A stretch of 64,000 nt of DNA from positions 97,730,151 through 97,794,150 of the forward strand of contig NC_133120.1 in NCBI RefSeq assembly GCF_033568475.1, written 5' to 3'. Position 1 is the first letter of the stretch. Every line of letters starts with the position of its first letter. The DNA comes from Henckelia pumila (taxonomy: Eukaryota; Streptophyta; Magnoliopsida; Lamiales; Gesneriaceae). This document shows, piece after piece, positions 46,763 to 59,546 of the stretch. The notes under the pieces were generated by a model, which saw only the letters and a program-made list of their open reading frames with translations, made no database searches and was not told the origin of the DNA. The translations under genes and the position numbers were made by a program.

Positions 46763-47955
46763 AAGCTCATTATTGGTGGAAGCAAATGAAGACTGATATT
46801 ACTGATTTTGTAGCTAGATGTTTGAATTGCCAGCAGGTGAAGGCTGAAAGGAAAAGACCGTCTGGTTTGTTACAGAGTTTGTCCGTACATGAATGGAAAT
46901 GGGATCATATTTCCATGAACTTTGTGACTAGATTACCTCGATCTTCTAGAGGTTGTGATGCTATCTGGGTGATTATTGACAGACTGACGAAATCAGCGTG
47001 TTTTATTCCGTATCGCATGACGTATAGACACGACCAGATGGCAGAGATTTATATCTGTGAAGTTGTCAGATTGCATGGAGTGCCGAAATCTATTGTATCA
47101 GATTGTGATCCTCGATTTACATCACATTTTTGGCACAGCTTGCAGAGTGCTTTGGGTACTCAGTTACACTTGAGCACAGCTTATCATCCACAGACTGACG
47201 GACAGTCTGAGCGTACTATTCAGACATTGGAGGACATGTTGAGAGCTGTAGTGCTTGATTTTGGCACTAGTTGGCAAGAATCACTACCTCTTTGTGAATT
47301 CTCGTACAACAACAGCTATCAATCGAGTATTGGAATGGCTCCTTTTGAAGCTTTATACGAAAGAAAGTGTCGATCTCCTTTGTACTGGGATGATATTTCT
47401 GAAGTACCTAACACTGGTCCTGATATGATACGTGATATGAATGACCAAGTGAAGCTTATTCAGAGAAGAATGAAGACAGCTCAAGACAGACAAGCGAAAT
47501 ATGCCAACATTCGACGTCGACCTTTGTCTTTTGAATAGGGGGATCGTGTATTTTTGAAGATTTCTCCGTTCAGAGGCACTGTCAGATTTGGCAAGCGAGG
47601 GAAGTTGTCTCCACGCTACATTGGTCCTTATGAAATTCTGGAGAAAATAGGCAATCTCGCCTATCGATTAGCTCTTCCTCCATCTTTATCTGGAATACAT
47701 GATGTCTTTCATGTATCGATGCTTCGAAAATACCTTGCTGATGAATCTCATGTGCTTCAATCTGATGAGGCTGAACTCGATGAAACCTTGAGTTATTTTG
47801 AAAAGCCAATTCAGATTCTTGATCGAAAAGAGAAGCAACTACGAACGAAGACTATTCCACTTGTGAAAGTCCAGTGGAGTCATCATGGTATTGAAGAAGC
47901 GACTTGGGAGACTGAATCAGATATGATGCAACGATTTCCAGAGATGTTTCATTGA
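46723..47955 (+). pseudogene. gypsy integrase and chromodomain
   Basis: The frame resumes as [20 protein letters not shown], then the CxxC of the zinc finger (CLNCQQVKAE). The core has the second Asp (IVSDCDPRFTS) and the Glu (DGQSERTIQTLE). The first catalytic position reads MNFVTRLP, where the family has Asp, so integration activity is lost by substitution too. A TAG at 47536-47538 (after RPLSFE) breaks the frame, which continues as GDRVFLKISPFRGT. A C-terminal chromodomain follows (PIQILDRKEKQLRTK, VQWSHHGIEEATWETE). The chromodomain places the element among chromoviruses. Confidence 0.88.
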
Positions 47956-48043
47956 TATGAGTCTCCTTTAGTTTTCTGTTATCTGATAATTGTTATATGA
48001 TCTGTTGATATTACTTGAGATTTCGAGGAGGAAATCGTGTCTT

Positions 48044-48056
48044 AGTGGGGGAGAAC
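48044..48056 (+). other. Polypurine tract
   Basis: agtgggggagaac directly before the 3' LTR, the usual plus-strand primer site. Confidence 0.75.
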
Positions 48057-50293
48057 TGTAACGCCCAGAATTATTTAATTTTAATTCGAGAATATTTAAT
48101 TTGGGAATATTTGGAATTTTGATTTAAATTCTAATATTCTTAAATTATTTAGGATTGAAATTGAATGAAATGAGAAGCTGAGGACCAAATTGCAATTTTT
48201 GAATAGTTGAGGGGCTAAAGTGCAATTATGAGTAAACTTATCAGAAATTGAAGGGATTATTCAGCATGCACGTGTGATTCTTTCCAAAGTCATCAGATTT
48301 CCAAGCCAAGGAAGAACCGAGTGCAACAGAGAATTCTTCCAAGCTTTTCTTCATCTTTCAATCCACGTATCTTGAGCTACGGTTATCCGTTTTCAATTCC
48401 GAAAGATGTTCTGGAATCCTCGCAACGAAACCTTCGATTTGATGTAAGTTTTATATTTGTTCATCAGGGCTTGGTCATTCGAAAATGACAGATATCAGAC
48501 TTGTATATGATTTGATGTTGTTGAGCTTCTATCTTGTGTAATCTTGAAGTTGGGTTGAGGATTGATTGTTATATCATGTTCTTATGAATTCTCAGCTATG
48601 ATTCGATCCATATACCTACTGATATGTTGGTTTTGAAGCTTCAACAGCTGATATACATGTTAGAAAAGTTGTAGATATGTTCGGAATCACCGAGTTATAC
48701 CGATATGCCGTCGAACTCTTGATTTGAAGCAATTTGCTATTGTTTTTGAACTTAGATGTTGCTGGATTATTAGCTGATGCTTCCTTGGGTTGTATGCTAT
48801 GTTTTCAGCGCATAAACAGGGCATGTAAACTCGAGAACGTTGACTCCAAAACCGTTAGAAGATAGAACAAGGTTGGTAGAGTTTGCCTTGAAGTCTTGTT
48901 GAAGTTTGGATTGATTTTGAGCATATTTTGAGATGAGTTTGGTGATTGATCTTGCACAGATTTGGACAAGTGAGAAGACATCCTAAACATCACGTTTGAA
49001 AGGTAAAAGTGGACTACTATTTGATTGGGATTACAACTCGAGATGGTTTGTATCGAGTTCCCCTAAATCACATACTTGTTTGCTTAATTGCTCTTATGTG
49101 CTTTATTTTGAGTTGTTGAATAAGTTTTTGATATAATGAATGCTTTGATGATGATATATGTTGCATTCATCTTTAAGACTTATTCCTTGATTTTGAAATG
49201 AACGGAAACGTTCGAATAGACGATTTGAGGAATTGTATATGTATGGCCTGGGTGGTTGTTTTAGCCTAGGGTCTGATTTGCATATATGATTGCTTCAAAG
49301 TCTAGAGAAGAAAGATAAGTAACCCCACCTCGATCGGGAGAGTCGGTGGATTAGTTATGATATCTACTTCTCGGGATCCCAACCGACGAATGACGAAATG
49401 AACCTTGTTTTGAAAACATGCATTGTATTTACTTTTATATCATGATTTTGATATATGTTTGTTATGCATGTTTAGTCTCTTTTACTGGGAAATCTATTTC
49501 TCACCGGAGTTATCCGGCTATTGTTTTGTTGTATGTGTCATTACAATAGGAGGGAGTGGATCCGGACAAAAGCGGAATTGAAGAACAAGGGATGAGAGAT
49601 TATAGCGTGATGATCCGAGTTAGAAGTTTGAGTGAGCTGTCATGATGTAGAGTTGAGCCTTAAACATGATTATGTTCTAGCTACTTGTTTCAAAACTGGT
49701 AGATGATCTAGTTGTTGTCTTATAGATGTTTATAGGATTTGAAAGGTTATGTAAATCCTTGAGACAACATGATGTATCTTGTTCTTGTTGATATGGCAAT
49801 GCTTCTTACATGTTTGAGTGCCTTGTTTATGTTTTAAGGCCTTGTTATGATCCAAATAATCCATTATACAACATGTTAGTATGTCTGTTAGCTGTTTATA
49901 TGGATTAGATCAGGTATGAATTATATTTAGAAGAAGTATGCATGAAGAACTCGATTTGACAGCAAAAATTTCTGTTATGTTTTCTCCTGGAATTGTGCTC
50001 GCTCGATCGGGCATTTCCTACCGATCGAGCGAGGCTGTTATAGCAGAAACAGAACACTTGAAGGAAGTGGCTCGCTCGATCGGTCATTTCTTGCAGATCG
50101 AGCGAGACCACTATTATCTGCACCCAAGAGTTTGAGCATTTGTGCTCGCTCGATCGGTAACTTTTTACCGATCGAGCGAGGTGCTCCGATTTTTAAAAAA
50201 AAAATATTTTTTTTATTTTTTTGTTTAGAAATTGATTATTGTCTATTATTGTTGATTAATTGATTATGAGAGATTAGAACTCGGGTCGTCACA
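48057..50293 (+). repeat. 3' LTR of the full-length gypsy element
   Basis: Starts tgtaacgcccagaatt, ends cgggtcgtcaca, then the gagca duplication. It carries the same three 36-bp palindromes at 49998-50033, 50071-50106 and 50145-50180 with 37- and 38-bp spacers. Confidence 0.92.
49998..50180. repeat. Second copy of the three-palindrome array
   Basis: Palindromes at 49998, 50071 and 50145, each 36 bp, period 73-74 bp, nearly identical to 42676-42858. Confidence 0.9.
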
Positions 50294-50334
50294 GAGCACC
50301 TTGGCCCAACTCTCGGGTGCAATCAATATGTGGC

Positions 50335-50443
50335 CTCGCTCGATCTGCAATATTTCACCGATCGAGCGAGCCACAATCTCCAAGCTTTCTGTCCCTGCAA
50401 CGATGGCCTCGCTCGATCCGTGATATTGCACCGATCGAGCGAG
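50335..50443. repeat. Palindrome array of the solo LTR (right part)
   Basis: 36-bp palindromes at 50335-50370 and 50408-50443, start-to-start 73 bp. The third member (40694-40729) is separated only by the inserted element. Removing the insertion and one gagca copy restores a 74-bp step. Confidence 0.85.
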
Positions 50444-52469
50444 CACTTTTCCAGAAAAAGGAACAGAAACTTTTGCTGTCAAAATGTGTTCTTCCATGCC
50501 TTTTTCATCTACTATCAACTTATACAAAGCCTATTCCACACTATAAGCTAGCATGCATTCTTAAACATAATAAAGTTGATAGGAATAGATCATCACAAGG
50601 CCTTAAAATCATCTCAATATAAACTCATATAACATACAAGATTCATTTTTATAGAAAAGGCATTAAGCTACAACAACATGTTGTCTCAAGGATTTACACA
50701 TCATCTCAAATCCTATATACATCAACAAGACAACAACTTAATCACCAACAAGTCTTGGTACAAATAGCTCTAACATGTTCATGTTTATGAAACTCAACAC
50801 TATCATTGAGAGCTCACACAAACCATCTAAACTCGGATCATCACACTATTCTTTCCATCCCTTGTTCTTCAAGTTTGCTTTTGCCCGGTTCCACTCCCGC
50901 CTATTGCCATGACACATACAACACAACAAATAGCCGGATAACTCCGGTGAGAAATAGATTTCCCAGTAAAAGCAACTAAACATACATATAAAACATATAT
51001 CAAACTCATGATATAAAAGATCATAACTTCCATGCATGTTTTAAAACAAGGTTCATCTCTTATCTCGTCGGTTGGGATCCCGAAAAGAAGATATCATAAC
51101 TAACCACCGACTCTCCCAATCGAGGTGGGGCTACTTATCTTGCTTCTCTAGACTTTGAAGCCATTATATATGTAAATCAGACGCTAGGCTAAAACAACCA
51201 CCCAGGCCATACATATACAATCCCTCAAATCGTCTAATCGAACATTTCCGTTCATTTCGAAATCAAAGAACAAGTCTTTCAAGATGAATGCAATATATAT
51301 CAATAAAACCACATTCATTAACATCAAGACTTATTCAAACATTCATAGGAAACATATAAAAGCAAATAAGCAAATAGGTATGTGATTTAGGGAACTCGAT
51401 ACAAACCATCTCGAGTTATAATCCCATTCAAGTAGTAGTCCACTTTTACCTTTCAAATGTGATGTTTATGGTGTCTTCTAACTGTCCAAAGCTGTACAAT
51501 AAACCAATATAAGCCTTGACTCAAAATCTGCTCAAAACCATACAACTCTATTGTAGAATAGCTTCAAACCTTGCTTCAATTCTCTACCGGTTCGAAGTCG
51601 ATGTTCTCAAGCTCGATGGCTCTTTTTTATAAGCTGAAACCACAACATCATTGCCAAAGAACATCAGCTTAAGCTCATCTCAATAGCAGCTCAAGCATAA
51701 GATAGTAAAACACCTCAAATCAAAAGTTCGACGGCATATCGGTATAAACTCGGCAATCTCGAACGCAACTATAACAATTCTATAATCATATCAGCTGTAT
51801 ATCAATCCAAACTCAACATATCAGCAAACATATAAGTCGAATCATAGCTGGGAAATCATAAGAACTAATCCAACAATCCATTCTTCAATCTAACTTCAAC
51901 ATAACAAAGTATAGAAGCTCATCAACAATAAGTCCATACAAAGTTCTGATCTCTGTCAATTTCGAATTCTCAAATCATGATGAACTAAGAGAAAACTTAC
52001 ATCAAATCTAAGGTCTCATTGCAAGGATTCCAGAACATCTTTCGAAATCGAAATCGGATATCCGAAACTCAAGATATGTGAATTGGAAGATGAAGAAAAT
52101 TGTGAAGTTTTCCCCTGTTCTTTCTCTCGATTCTTTTGCTGAAGATTTGATGGAAAATACAGATATTACACGTGAATAATCAGAAATATAACAAGTGTCC
52201 AGCTCATTTTCAACTATTTGCATTTTGGCCCCTCAAGACTTCAATAATTGAAATTCAGTCCTCAATTTCTCTTTTCATTCAATTTCTATCCTAAATAATT
52301 TAAAAATATTAGAATTTAAATCAAAACTCCAAATATTCCCAAATTAAATATTCTCGGATCAAAATTAAATAATTTCGGGCGTTACATGTTAAATCTAAGT
52401 ATTAATATTCTATCTTCAGTATATTCGATCCTTGCAATCTTGATTCTCTAAATATATAAAGCACACGTT

Positions 52470-54480
52470 GTAAGGACCCGATTTTAAGATGTTATGTATT
52501 TTTCAATATGGGTTATAGACGATATTAAATTACATATTTTATTTATCGAGCCCACAGGAGTTAAAATAACTCGAACTGGGTCAAGATTTAACCTCGAATA
52601 AATAAAATAGAACACACGTTAAATCAATACATATCTAATTACTAGATATGGATATATAACGTTATATACAATTATATTATATTTTCTCTCTCCACAAACT
52701 TCATCTTCATCGTCATTCTCGTTCTTGTTTTTTGTTTAAAATCTTCCCGTCGCTTTAAATGCTCGTATCTTCTTTGTTTTTGGCCAGATTTCAAAAGTAA
52801 ATATAGTTTTGGAATCCTCGTGACGAGACCTATCTTTTGATACCGCTTGTGTAAGGTTTCCTCGCAACACTCGAAAACCCGCCGCCCTCTGTCCACGTTT
52901 TCCGGCCGGTTACCGCCGCAATCCTCATCAGTTTTTGTGGTGTTCGATTTACGGACGTTTTGAGGTTAATTTGTAGTCCTTACCCACAATTTCAGAGGCT
53001 GTTTAGGGTGAGCAGATTTTTAGTTCAAAGTCTGTGATTTTCGGTTAGATTTTGATTCAAGGAATTGATAATTGTTGTGTTTTGGATGTAGGAACAACAA
53101 TTTCATGGATTTGAGGTAACGAACAAAATTTCCAGACTTAATTGCGGAAGTTTGGAAATTTCAGATTTATATAAGTTAGGATTTTCGAATTTTTAAGTTG
53201 TTTAAAGCATTCTTTTGATGTTTAACTGTGTTAGAATTGCCTTATAGTAATTTTGGATTTATTAACTAATTCTGGACAATTTTAGATTATTTATATTTAA
53301 GTAATTTGACTTTTAGCATCGTATATTCGATATATGGTCATTGATAGGATGGTTTAATATGATATAAAATGGTTTTCCACAGAATTGGAATATTCGAGAA
53401 CTACTTGAGATATTTCTGTGGTAAATTAAATGTTGGTTGAGGTACATATGAGCTGTTTATATTATGACGCCTATAATGGCATGTAATGATATTAAGTATT
53501 TTTTTAACGTGCTTTAGGTGCTTATGTGGATTATATGATTGCATTCACTCATTTACAATTTTTCATAGCACGTTGAGCCTTGACTCCTTTGATTGCTATT
53601 GATATTGATATCTTGAGATGTATGGAGTCATCATGGAGCGAGTGACATTGTTTAGTGCACTCCTGAGATAGCATGAGGCACGGACAGGTAGCTCCTGTTG
53701 CCCTCTGATGCTACGTACGACACTCCTGATGACAGCATGAGGCTGGACGGGTCGCTCCCGTCACCCTCCGATGCTACGTGTATGGATTAGCAGTGATGAT
53801 TCGAGGTCTGCTGCATTCCTGGCACGGGTGGCCACTGAGATTATTGTGATACGTTTTGTTTGAACTCCATTTGGTATACCTTATTTTATTGATACCTGTC
53901 ACGTATTACATTGCATTTCATTGCATTGTACTTGATTTTATTCATGTCAGTTATATTTGTCGTAAGTTTTCTAGTTCGTCGTACTGGGGTCCGACCCCTG
54001 TTTTCTTTTTATGCTGTGGTTGTTTGTGATTCCCATAGCAGGTTATCCAGGGGGATTTGACGCATCTGGTGGAGCATCATCTAGTGGTACCCAGTGAGTC
54101 GAGCGTGGAGTCAAGTTCCCAGATATATGTATTTATTAGTTTAGTGAGTTTTATATTTGCCGGGGATCACCTGTGTATCTGTATTGATAGTTTTTCCTTT
54201 GTTTTGGTTTGTTGTTTGTGTGATCGAGCCTTGCCGGCTTTGCATGTGTTTAGTCTTGGCCAGTGCGGCTTTAGGTTTGTAAATTGTTATCGTGTCTATA
54301 TTTTCGAGTATATATTATTGGTTGTGTTGTACAGGTTTTTGGGATGTCCTATTTACGAATAGGTCATGCCAAATTTTCTGTAGGCCCAAAACGCAAATTT
54401 TTAACTCGTTTTCGCTGTTTACATTAATTAATCCTGATTGTTTGATTATTAAATATTAAATCAGGACACGGGCCCTTTTA
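52470..54480 (+). repeat. 5' LTR of the second gypsy element (about 2.0 kb)
   Basis: Starts tgtaaggacccg; the end gggccctttta looks like a mutated inverted counterpart (expected to finish in CA). It lacks the 36-bp palindromes, but has a tandem pair of 62-63-bp units at 53658-53782. The ORF at 54057-54362 is LTR sequence, not a gene. Confidence 0.75.
53658..53782. repeat. Tandem pair of 62-63-bp units in the LTR
   Basis: Units start cactcctga at 53658 and 53721. Both read gcatgaggc, ggac.ggt.gctcc.gt and ccctc.gatgctacgt. The second includes the near-palindrome gacgggtcgctcccgtc. Confidence 0.8.
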
Positions 54481-54482
54481 TT

Positions 54483-54494
54483 TGGTATCAGAGC
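54483..54494 (+). other. Primer-binding site, initiator tRNA-Met type
   Basis: tggtatcagagc two bases after the 5' LTR. Confidence 0.9.
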
Positions 54495-54746
54495 GTATAC
54501 TGGGATATGCTCGAATTAGAGTTTAGGACACTCGAGTTTAGACACTAACAATATGGTTGCGTATGTATGTGACTACTTGTTCTTACGTGACTTGTTTTGT
54601 TTGATTTGAACTTATCTGATAGAACCAGTAGTTCTTGGCTTTCCAACTTAGTTTATGAATTCGTATTAGAACTCTGAGTTTCTATCATAGTTTTCTGTTC
54701 ATTACGTTCTTTCTGCCTATGTATTTAAATCCTTGTGTCTTGTAGA

Positions 54747-57700
54747 ATGGCACCGGGAGGAAGAGGTAGAAAAGGAAAAGAAGTTGTAGAAGAGTCTGCA
54801 GCGGAAAATGTTAGAAATCTTGATGATATTTTCAGGGGAAGATGTGGTCGACCAGCTGTTCAGCCTTCGAGAGATGTGGAATTAGAGGTGGAACAACAGC
54901 CACGGGTAAATCCTGACAAAGGAAAATCGATTCAGGCTGAGGCTGATCCAGTGGCCCAATTGACTGAGAAAATGGGAGGAATACGATTAATAATTTCTCA
55001 ATTTCAGGAGTTGCGTCCTCAAAAGTTCTTTGGCAATGAAGGAAGTGAGAAAGCTGCTAGTTGGTTGAAAAGTCTTAACAATATGTTTAATGGACTAGAA
55101 TATCCTGATGAAATTCGACTGAAGTTAGTTTCTTTTCAACTTAAAGACCGTGCGCAACTTTGGTGGGAAACGACGACAGAAACACTTTCTGATTCTGGTG
55201 AAAAGATTACATGGGAAGTCTTTCGTACTCAATTTGCACAGGAATATGCACCACCATCTTATTATTCTGCTAAAGAAGATGAATTTAATCTGTTGGTGCA
55301 AGGCAATAAATCTATTGCTGACTATGCTTCTCAGTTTTCTGCTCTTTTGCCTTATGTCCCACACGTTGCAAAGAATGATCGGTCAAAGCTTTCACATTTT
55401 CTGAAGGGGCTTACACGAACTATCCACATGTTGGTAACTACTGGAACTCCATCCACTTATATGAAAGCCGTAGAAAAGGTAAAGAATATTGAAGCAAGTC
55501 TACTCAGGGGTGAACCACAATCAATCCCAGCATCTGTTCCTCAAGGAGCTGGAAGTAGTTCACAGACACCAATGGGTTTACCTCCATATCAGCCTACGCA
55601 ATCTTCTCAGCAAGCGAAGAAGCCTTGGTTTAAAGCTAGAGAAAAGTCATTTAAAAAGAAGCCACAGTCCAGTTCCTTCAGTTCCAGTGGTAGTCATGGT
55701 GGAAGTTCAGTTGGATCGTCTGGTAGGGTGTACTGTGATAGATGTGGTGGTAATCATTTGAGTGCACATTGTACAGGATTTCCAGGAACTTGTTATACTT
55801 GTGGGTAGGCTGGAAATTCGTCTCGAGTATGTCCAAATGCTGGAAGACAACAATTTTAGCCACAACAGTTTGGCCAGTTTCCTGGAAGACCATCGTTCAG
55901 GCCATATGCTCCTGTACCGCAGTTTGCTCCTACACAGCCTTATGTTCCGGTACAACCACCTCAGCAGCCTAGGTACTCATCTCCTCAGAGTCAGCAACGT
56001 TTTCCAGGGCCACAGCAGGCTCAAGTCCATCCTATGACTCAGGATCAGGCACAAGATGCACCTGGGGGAGTTATTGCAGGTATTTGCTATATTTTTTATT
56101 ATCCTGCACGTATCTTGATAGACACAGGAGCATCTCATTCATTTTTATCTGTTACATTTGCTGATGAGCATGAGATTGCTTTTACTCCTTTGTTGGATAC
56201 TGTGTCTGTTGCTACTCCTGCTGGTGTTTTCTTGATGTCAAATGAGATAGTTTTGAATTGTGTGATTAGATTTGAGGATAAGATCATGATAACCAATCTA
56301 ATCAAACTAGCTATGTCTGATTTTGATTGTATTCTGGGTATGGATACACTGATGAATTATAGAGCTACTGTTAATTGTTTTCATGGAATTGTGAGATTTA
56401 GACCGTATTATGACAATAAGTGAAATTTTTATGGTAATGATTCACAATCTCGCATTCCATTAGTATCGACAATGGAAATGTTTAGATTATTGTCGATAGG
56501 AAATGAAGGATTTATGATTTATGCTTTTGATGCGACGAAGGAGGAAAAATTGAAAGTTTCAGATATTCCTGTCGTCAAGGATTTTCCTGATGTATTTCCT
56601 GATGAGATTTCGGGTTTTCCACCTCAGAGGGAAATAAATCTTAGTATTGAGTTGATGCCAGGGACAAGTCCTATTTTTCGAGCCCCATATCGATTAGCTC
56701 CAGCAGAATTGAAAGAACTTAAGACACAATTGCAAGATTTGCTGGAAAAAGGTTATATTAGACCAAGTGTGTCGCCTTGGGGTGCTCCAGTCTTGTTTGT
56801 GAAGAAGAAAGATGGAACGATGAGAATGTGCATCGATTATCGGCAATTGAATCAGGCTACTGTGAAGAATAAGTATCCTTTGCCATGAATTGATGACTTG
56901 TTTGATCAGTTGCAGGGTACATCTGTATATTCTAAAATTTATCTTCGTTCCGGATATCATCAACTTCGAGTTCGAGAGGAAGATGTTTCCAAGACAGCAT
57001 TTCGAACACGTTACGGACATTATGAATTTTTAGTTGTGCCTTTCGGGTTGACTAATGCTCCAGTGGTTTTCATGAATTTAATGAATCGCGTGTTTCGGGA
57101 GTTTATAGATCGATTTGTTATCGTTTTCATTGATGACATTTTGATTTATTCTAAGTCAAGGAAGGAGCATAAAGAACATTTGACATTAGTACTTCAGAAA
57201 CTCAGAACATCACAATTATATGCTAAGTTTTCTAAGTGCGAATTTTGGTTGGATAGAGTATTATTTCTAGGACATGTGATATCAGCACAAGGGGTATCTG
57301 TCGATCCTAGTAAAGTTGAATTTGTTCTTAATTGGTATAGACCAACCAATGTCTCTGAGATTCGTAGCTTTTTGGGTCTGGCTGGATATTACAGGCGTTT
57401 TATTAAGGGATTTTCTGGCATAGCAAGACCTATGACGATATTGACTCAAAAAGATCGATGTTTTGTGTGGACTGAGGAATGTGAAGCTAGTTTTCAGACT
57501 TTGAAAGAAAAATTGACTACGGCTCCAGTACTAGCATTACCTTCAGGCTCAGGTGGATTTGTTGTATGTACATATGCTTCTTTGAATGGACTGGGTTGTG
57601 TTTTGATGCAAAATGGACGCGTGATTGCATATGCATCTCGTCAATTAAAATCACATGAGACTCGGTATCCAGTTCATGATTTAGAATTGGCTGCCATTGT

Positions 57701-59546
57701 GCATGCATTGAAAATATGACGTCATTATCTGTACGGTGAACAGTTTGTGATTTATTCCGATCATAAGAGTCTGAAATATTTATTCACACAGTCTGATTTG
57801 AATATGAGACAACGTTGATGGTTAGAATTGCTTAAGGATTTTGACTGTGATATTCAATACCAGCCAGGAAATGTGAATCAAGTTGCAGATGCTTTGAGCA
57901 GAAAAGTTCATACTAAGATGTTAGAATCTTTAACTATTTCTAAAGTTCATGAGCATTTGGGAACTTCAGGATGGACTTATCGAGCTAAAGGTAATCATTT
58001 CATAGTTTCATCTATTCAAGTTGAACCACGAATAATTTCAAAAATCAAAGCAGCACAAAAGACTGATCCATATATTCATCACTTGAAAGAATTAACTCCA
58101 GTTGGTCAGTCAGGGAAATTCCTTGTTGCTTCTGATGGATGTTTGCGTTATACTGGTAGACTTGTGGTTCCGAATTTGATAGATTTGAAAGAAGATATAC
58201 TACGAGAAGCTCATTGTAGTCGACATAGTATACATCCTAGAATTCGAAAGATGTATCATATTTTAAAAGCCCATTATTGGTGGGAAGGTATGAAGAAAGA
58301 TATTTCTGACTTTGTGGCTAAGTGTCTGACGTGTCAACAAGTGAATGCTGAAAGAATGAGACCAGGTGGTATGTTACTTAGTCTTGAAGTACCACAGTGG
58401 AATTGGGAACACATTACTATGGATTTCGTGACACACCTACCTCGATCTAATCGTGGTTGTGATGCCATTTGGGTTATTGTGGATAGATTGTCTAAATCTG
58501 CCCATTTTATTCCATATGATCGTACTTGGACATATACAAAAATGGCGAAAATGTACATTGATCAGATAGTGCGATTACATGGTGTGTCAGTTACTATAGT
58601 ATCAGACCGTGATCCCAGATTTACTTCTAAGTTTTGGTCTAGTTTGCAATCAGCTTTGGGTTCTAAATTGGCCATGAGTACTGCCTATCATCCACAGACA
58701 TATGGTCAATCTGAAAGAACTATTCAGACGCTTGAAGATTTATTACGAGCTGTTGTGATGGATTTCAGTGGTGGTTGGCAAGAATCTTTAGCTTTGGTGA
58801 AATTCTCTTACAATAATAGTTATCAAGTATCTATCGGGATGACACCATTTGAAGCCTTGTATGGCAAAAAATGTAAATCTCCGATATGTTGGGAAGAAGT
58901 AGGAGAACGAAAGTTGTCAGGACCTGAGTTTATTCAAGAGATGAAAGAAAAAGTTGATCTGATCAGGAAAAGAATGAAAGCAGCCCAGGATCGTCAAGCC
59001 AGCTATACTAATAACAGGCGTAGACCTTTAGAATTTCAGGTTGGCAATTTTGTTTTCTTGAAAGTATCACCATTTCGTGGTACTATGAGATTTGGGCGTA
59101 AAGGAAAATTAGCTCCTCGTTATATCGGTCCGTACGAGATTGTTGAGAAGATTGGTATTTTGGCTTATTGTTTGAACTTGCCGCAGAATTTGTCTGCGAT
59201 ACATGATGTATTTCACGTATCTATGCTGTGGAAGTATGAACCAGATCCTTCTCATATCTTGAGGGCTGATGATGTGGAGTTGGATAGTTCCCTTAGCTAT
59301 GTTGAGTATCCAGTGCAGATTCTTGATCGTAAAGAAAAGCAACTTAGGAACAAGACGATTCCTTTGGTTATGGTGGAATGGAGTAGACATGGGAGAGAAG
59401 AAGCTACATGGGAATTGGAGTCTAGAATGCGTCAAGAATGGCCTCATTTGTTTGACAATGTGGTGACTTATTCCATGTACTTTGATTTCCCTATGTACTA
59501 TTGTTGCGTGTTTTTTTGCTCGCAAGCGCACGATGTCAAGTTATAA
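54747..59546 (+). pseudogene. gypsy gag-pol, one frame with six in-frame stops
   Basis: Begins MAPGGRGRKGKEVVEESA. Gag is at about residues 90-270 (KAASWLKSLNNMFNGLEYPD), then CDRCGGNHLSAHC and a knuckle interrupted by a stop. Protease reads [15 protein letters not shown] reads [11 protein letters not shown], and RNase H has its first Asp replaced ([12 protein letters not shown]). The integrase keeps its zinc finger (HSRHSIHPRIRKMY, CLTCQQ), ITMDFVTHLP, IVSDRDPRFTS and SERTIQTLE, with HPQTYGQ where Asp is usual. The chromodomain is PVQILDRKEKQLRNK, MVEWSRHGREEATWE. Stops: TAG 55806 and 55857, TGA 56421, 56886, 57717 and 57816. All lie in one frame with no indel. The last residues after about 59508 are read from the adjoining repeat. 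Confidence 0.9.

Larger units (their letters stand above)
40732..50293 (+). mobile_element. Full-length Ty3/gypsy chromovirus, inactive
   Basis: 5' LTR 40732-42972, Met-type primer-binding site 42978-42989, gag-pro-RT-RNase H-integrase-chromodomain 43406-47955, polypurine tract 48044-48056, 3' LTR 48057-50293. It is flanked by the exact 5-bp duplication gagca (40727-40731 and 50294-50298). The LTRs are about 98% alike by eye, so insertion is fairly recent. Two in-frame TAG codons, an internal deletion with frameshift, and changed zinc-knuckle and integrase residues make it non-autonomous. Confidence 0.95.
40585..52386 (-). repeat. Solo LTR split by a same-family gypsy element in opposite orientation
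   Basis: Left piece 40585-40731 (starts tgtgacgacccgagttc) and right piece 50294-52386 (ends tttcgggcgttaca), flanked by the exact duplication tgtta at 40580-40584 and 52387-52391. Its minus strand begins TGTAACGCCCGAAATTATTT, the same family as the LTRs of the inserted element (TGTAACGCCCAGAATTATTT) but more diverged. It is therefore an older insertion reduced to a solo LTR. It carries three of the 36-bp palindromes (40694-40729, 50335-50370, 50408-50443). Confidence 0.9.
52470..59508 (+). mobile_element. Second Ty3/gypsy chromovirus, 3' end missing
   Basis: 5' LTR 52470-54480, Met-type primer-binding site 54483-54494, and gag-pol in a single frame from 54747 to about 59508. It then breaks off into an unrelated repeat, and no 3' LTR is seen. 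The bases before the LTR are cacgt (52465-52469). Six in-frame stop codons and no frameshift break the coding region. Confidence 0.88.

Noticed and set aside
54057..54362. 101-codon ORF with hydrophobic stretches as a membrane protein gene
   Set aside because: It is inside the 5' LTR of the second gypsy element and has no promoter, domain or conserved start.
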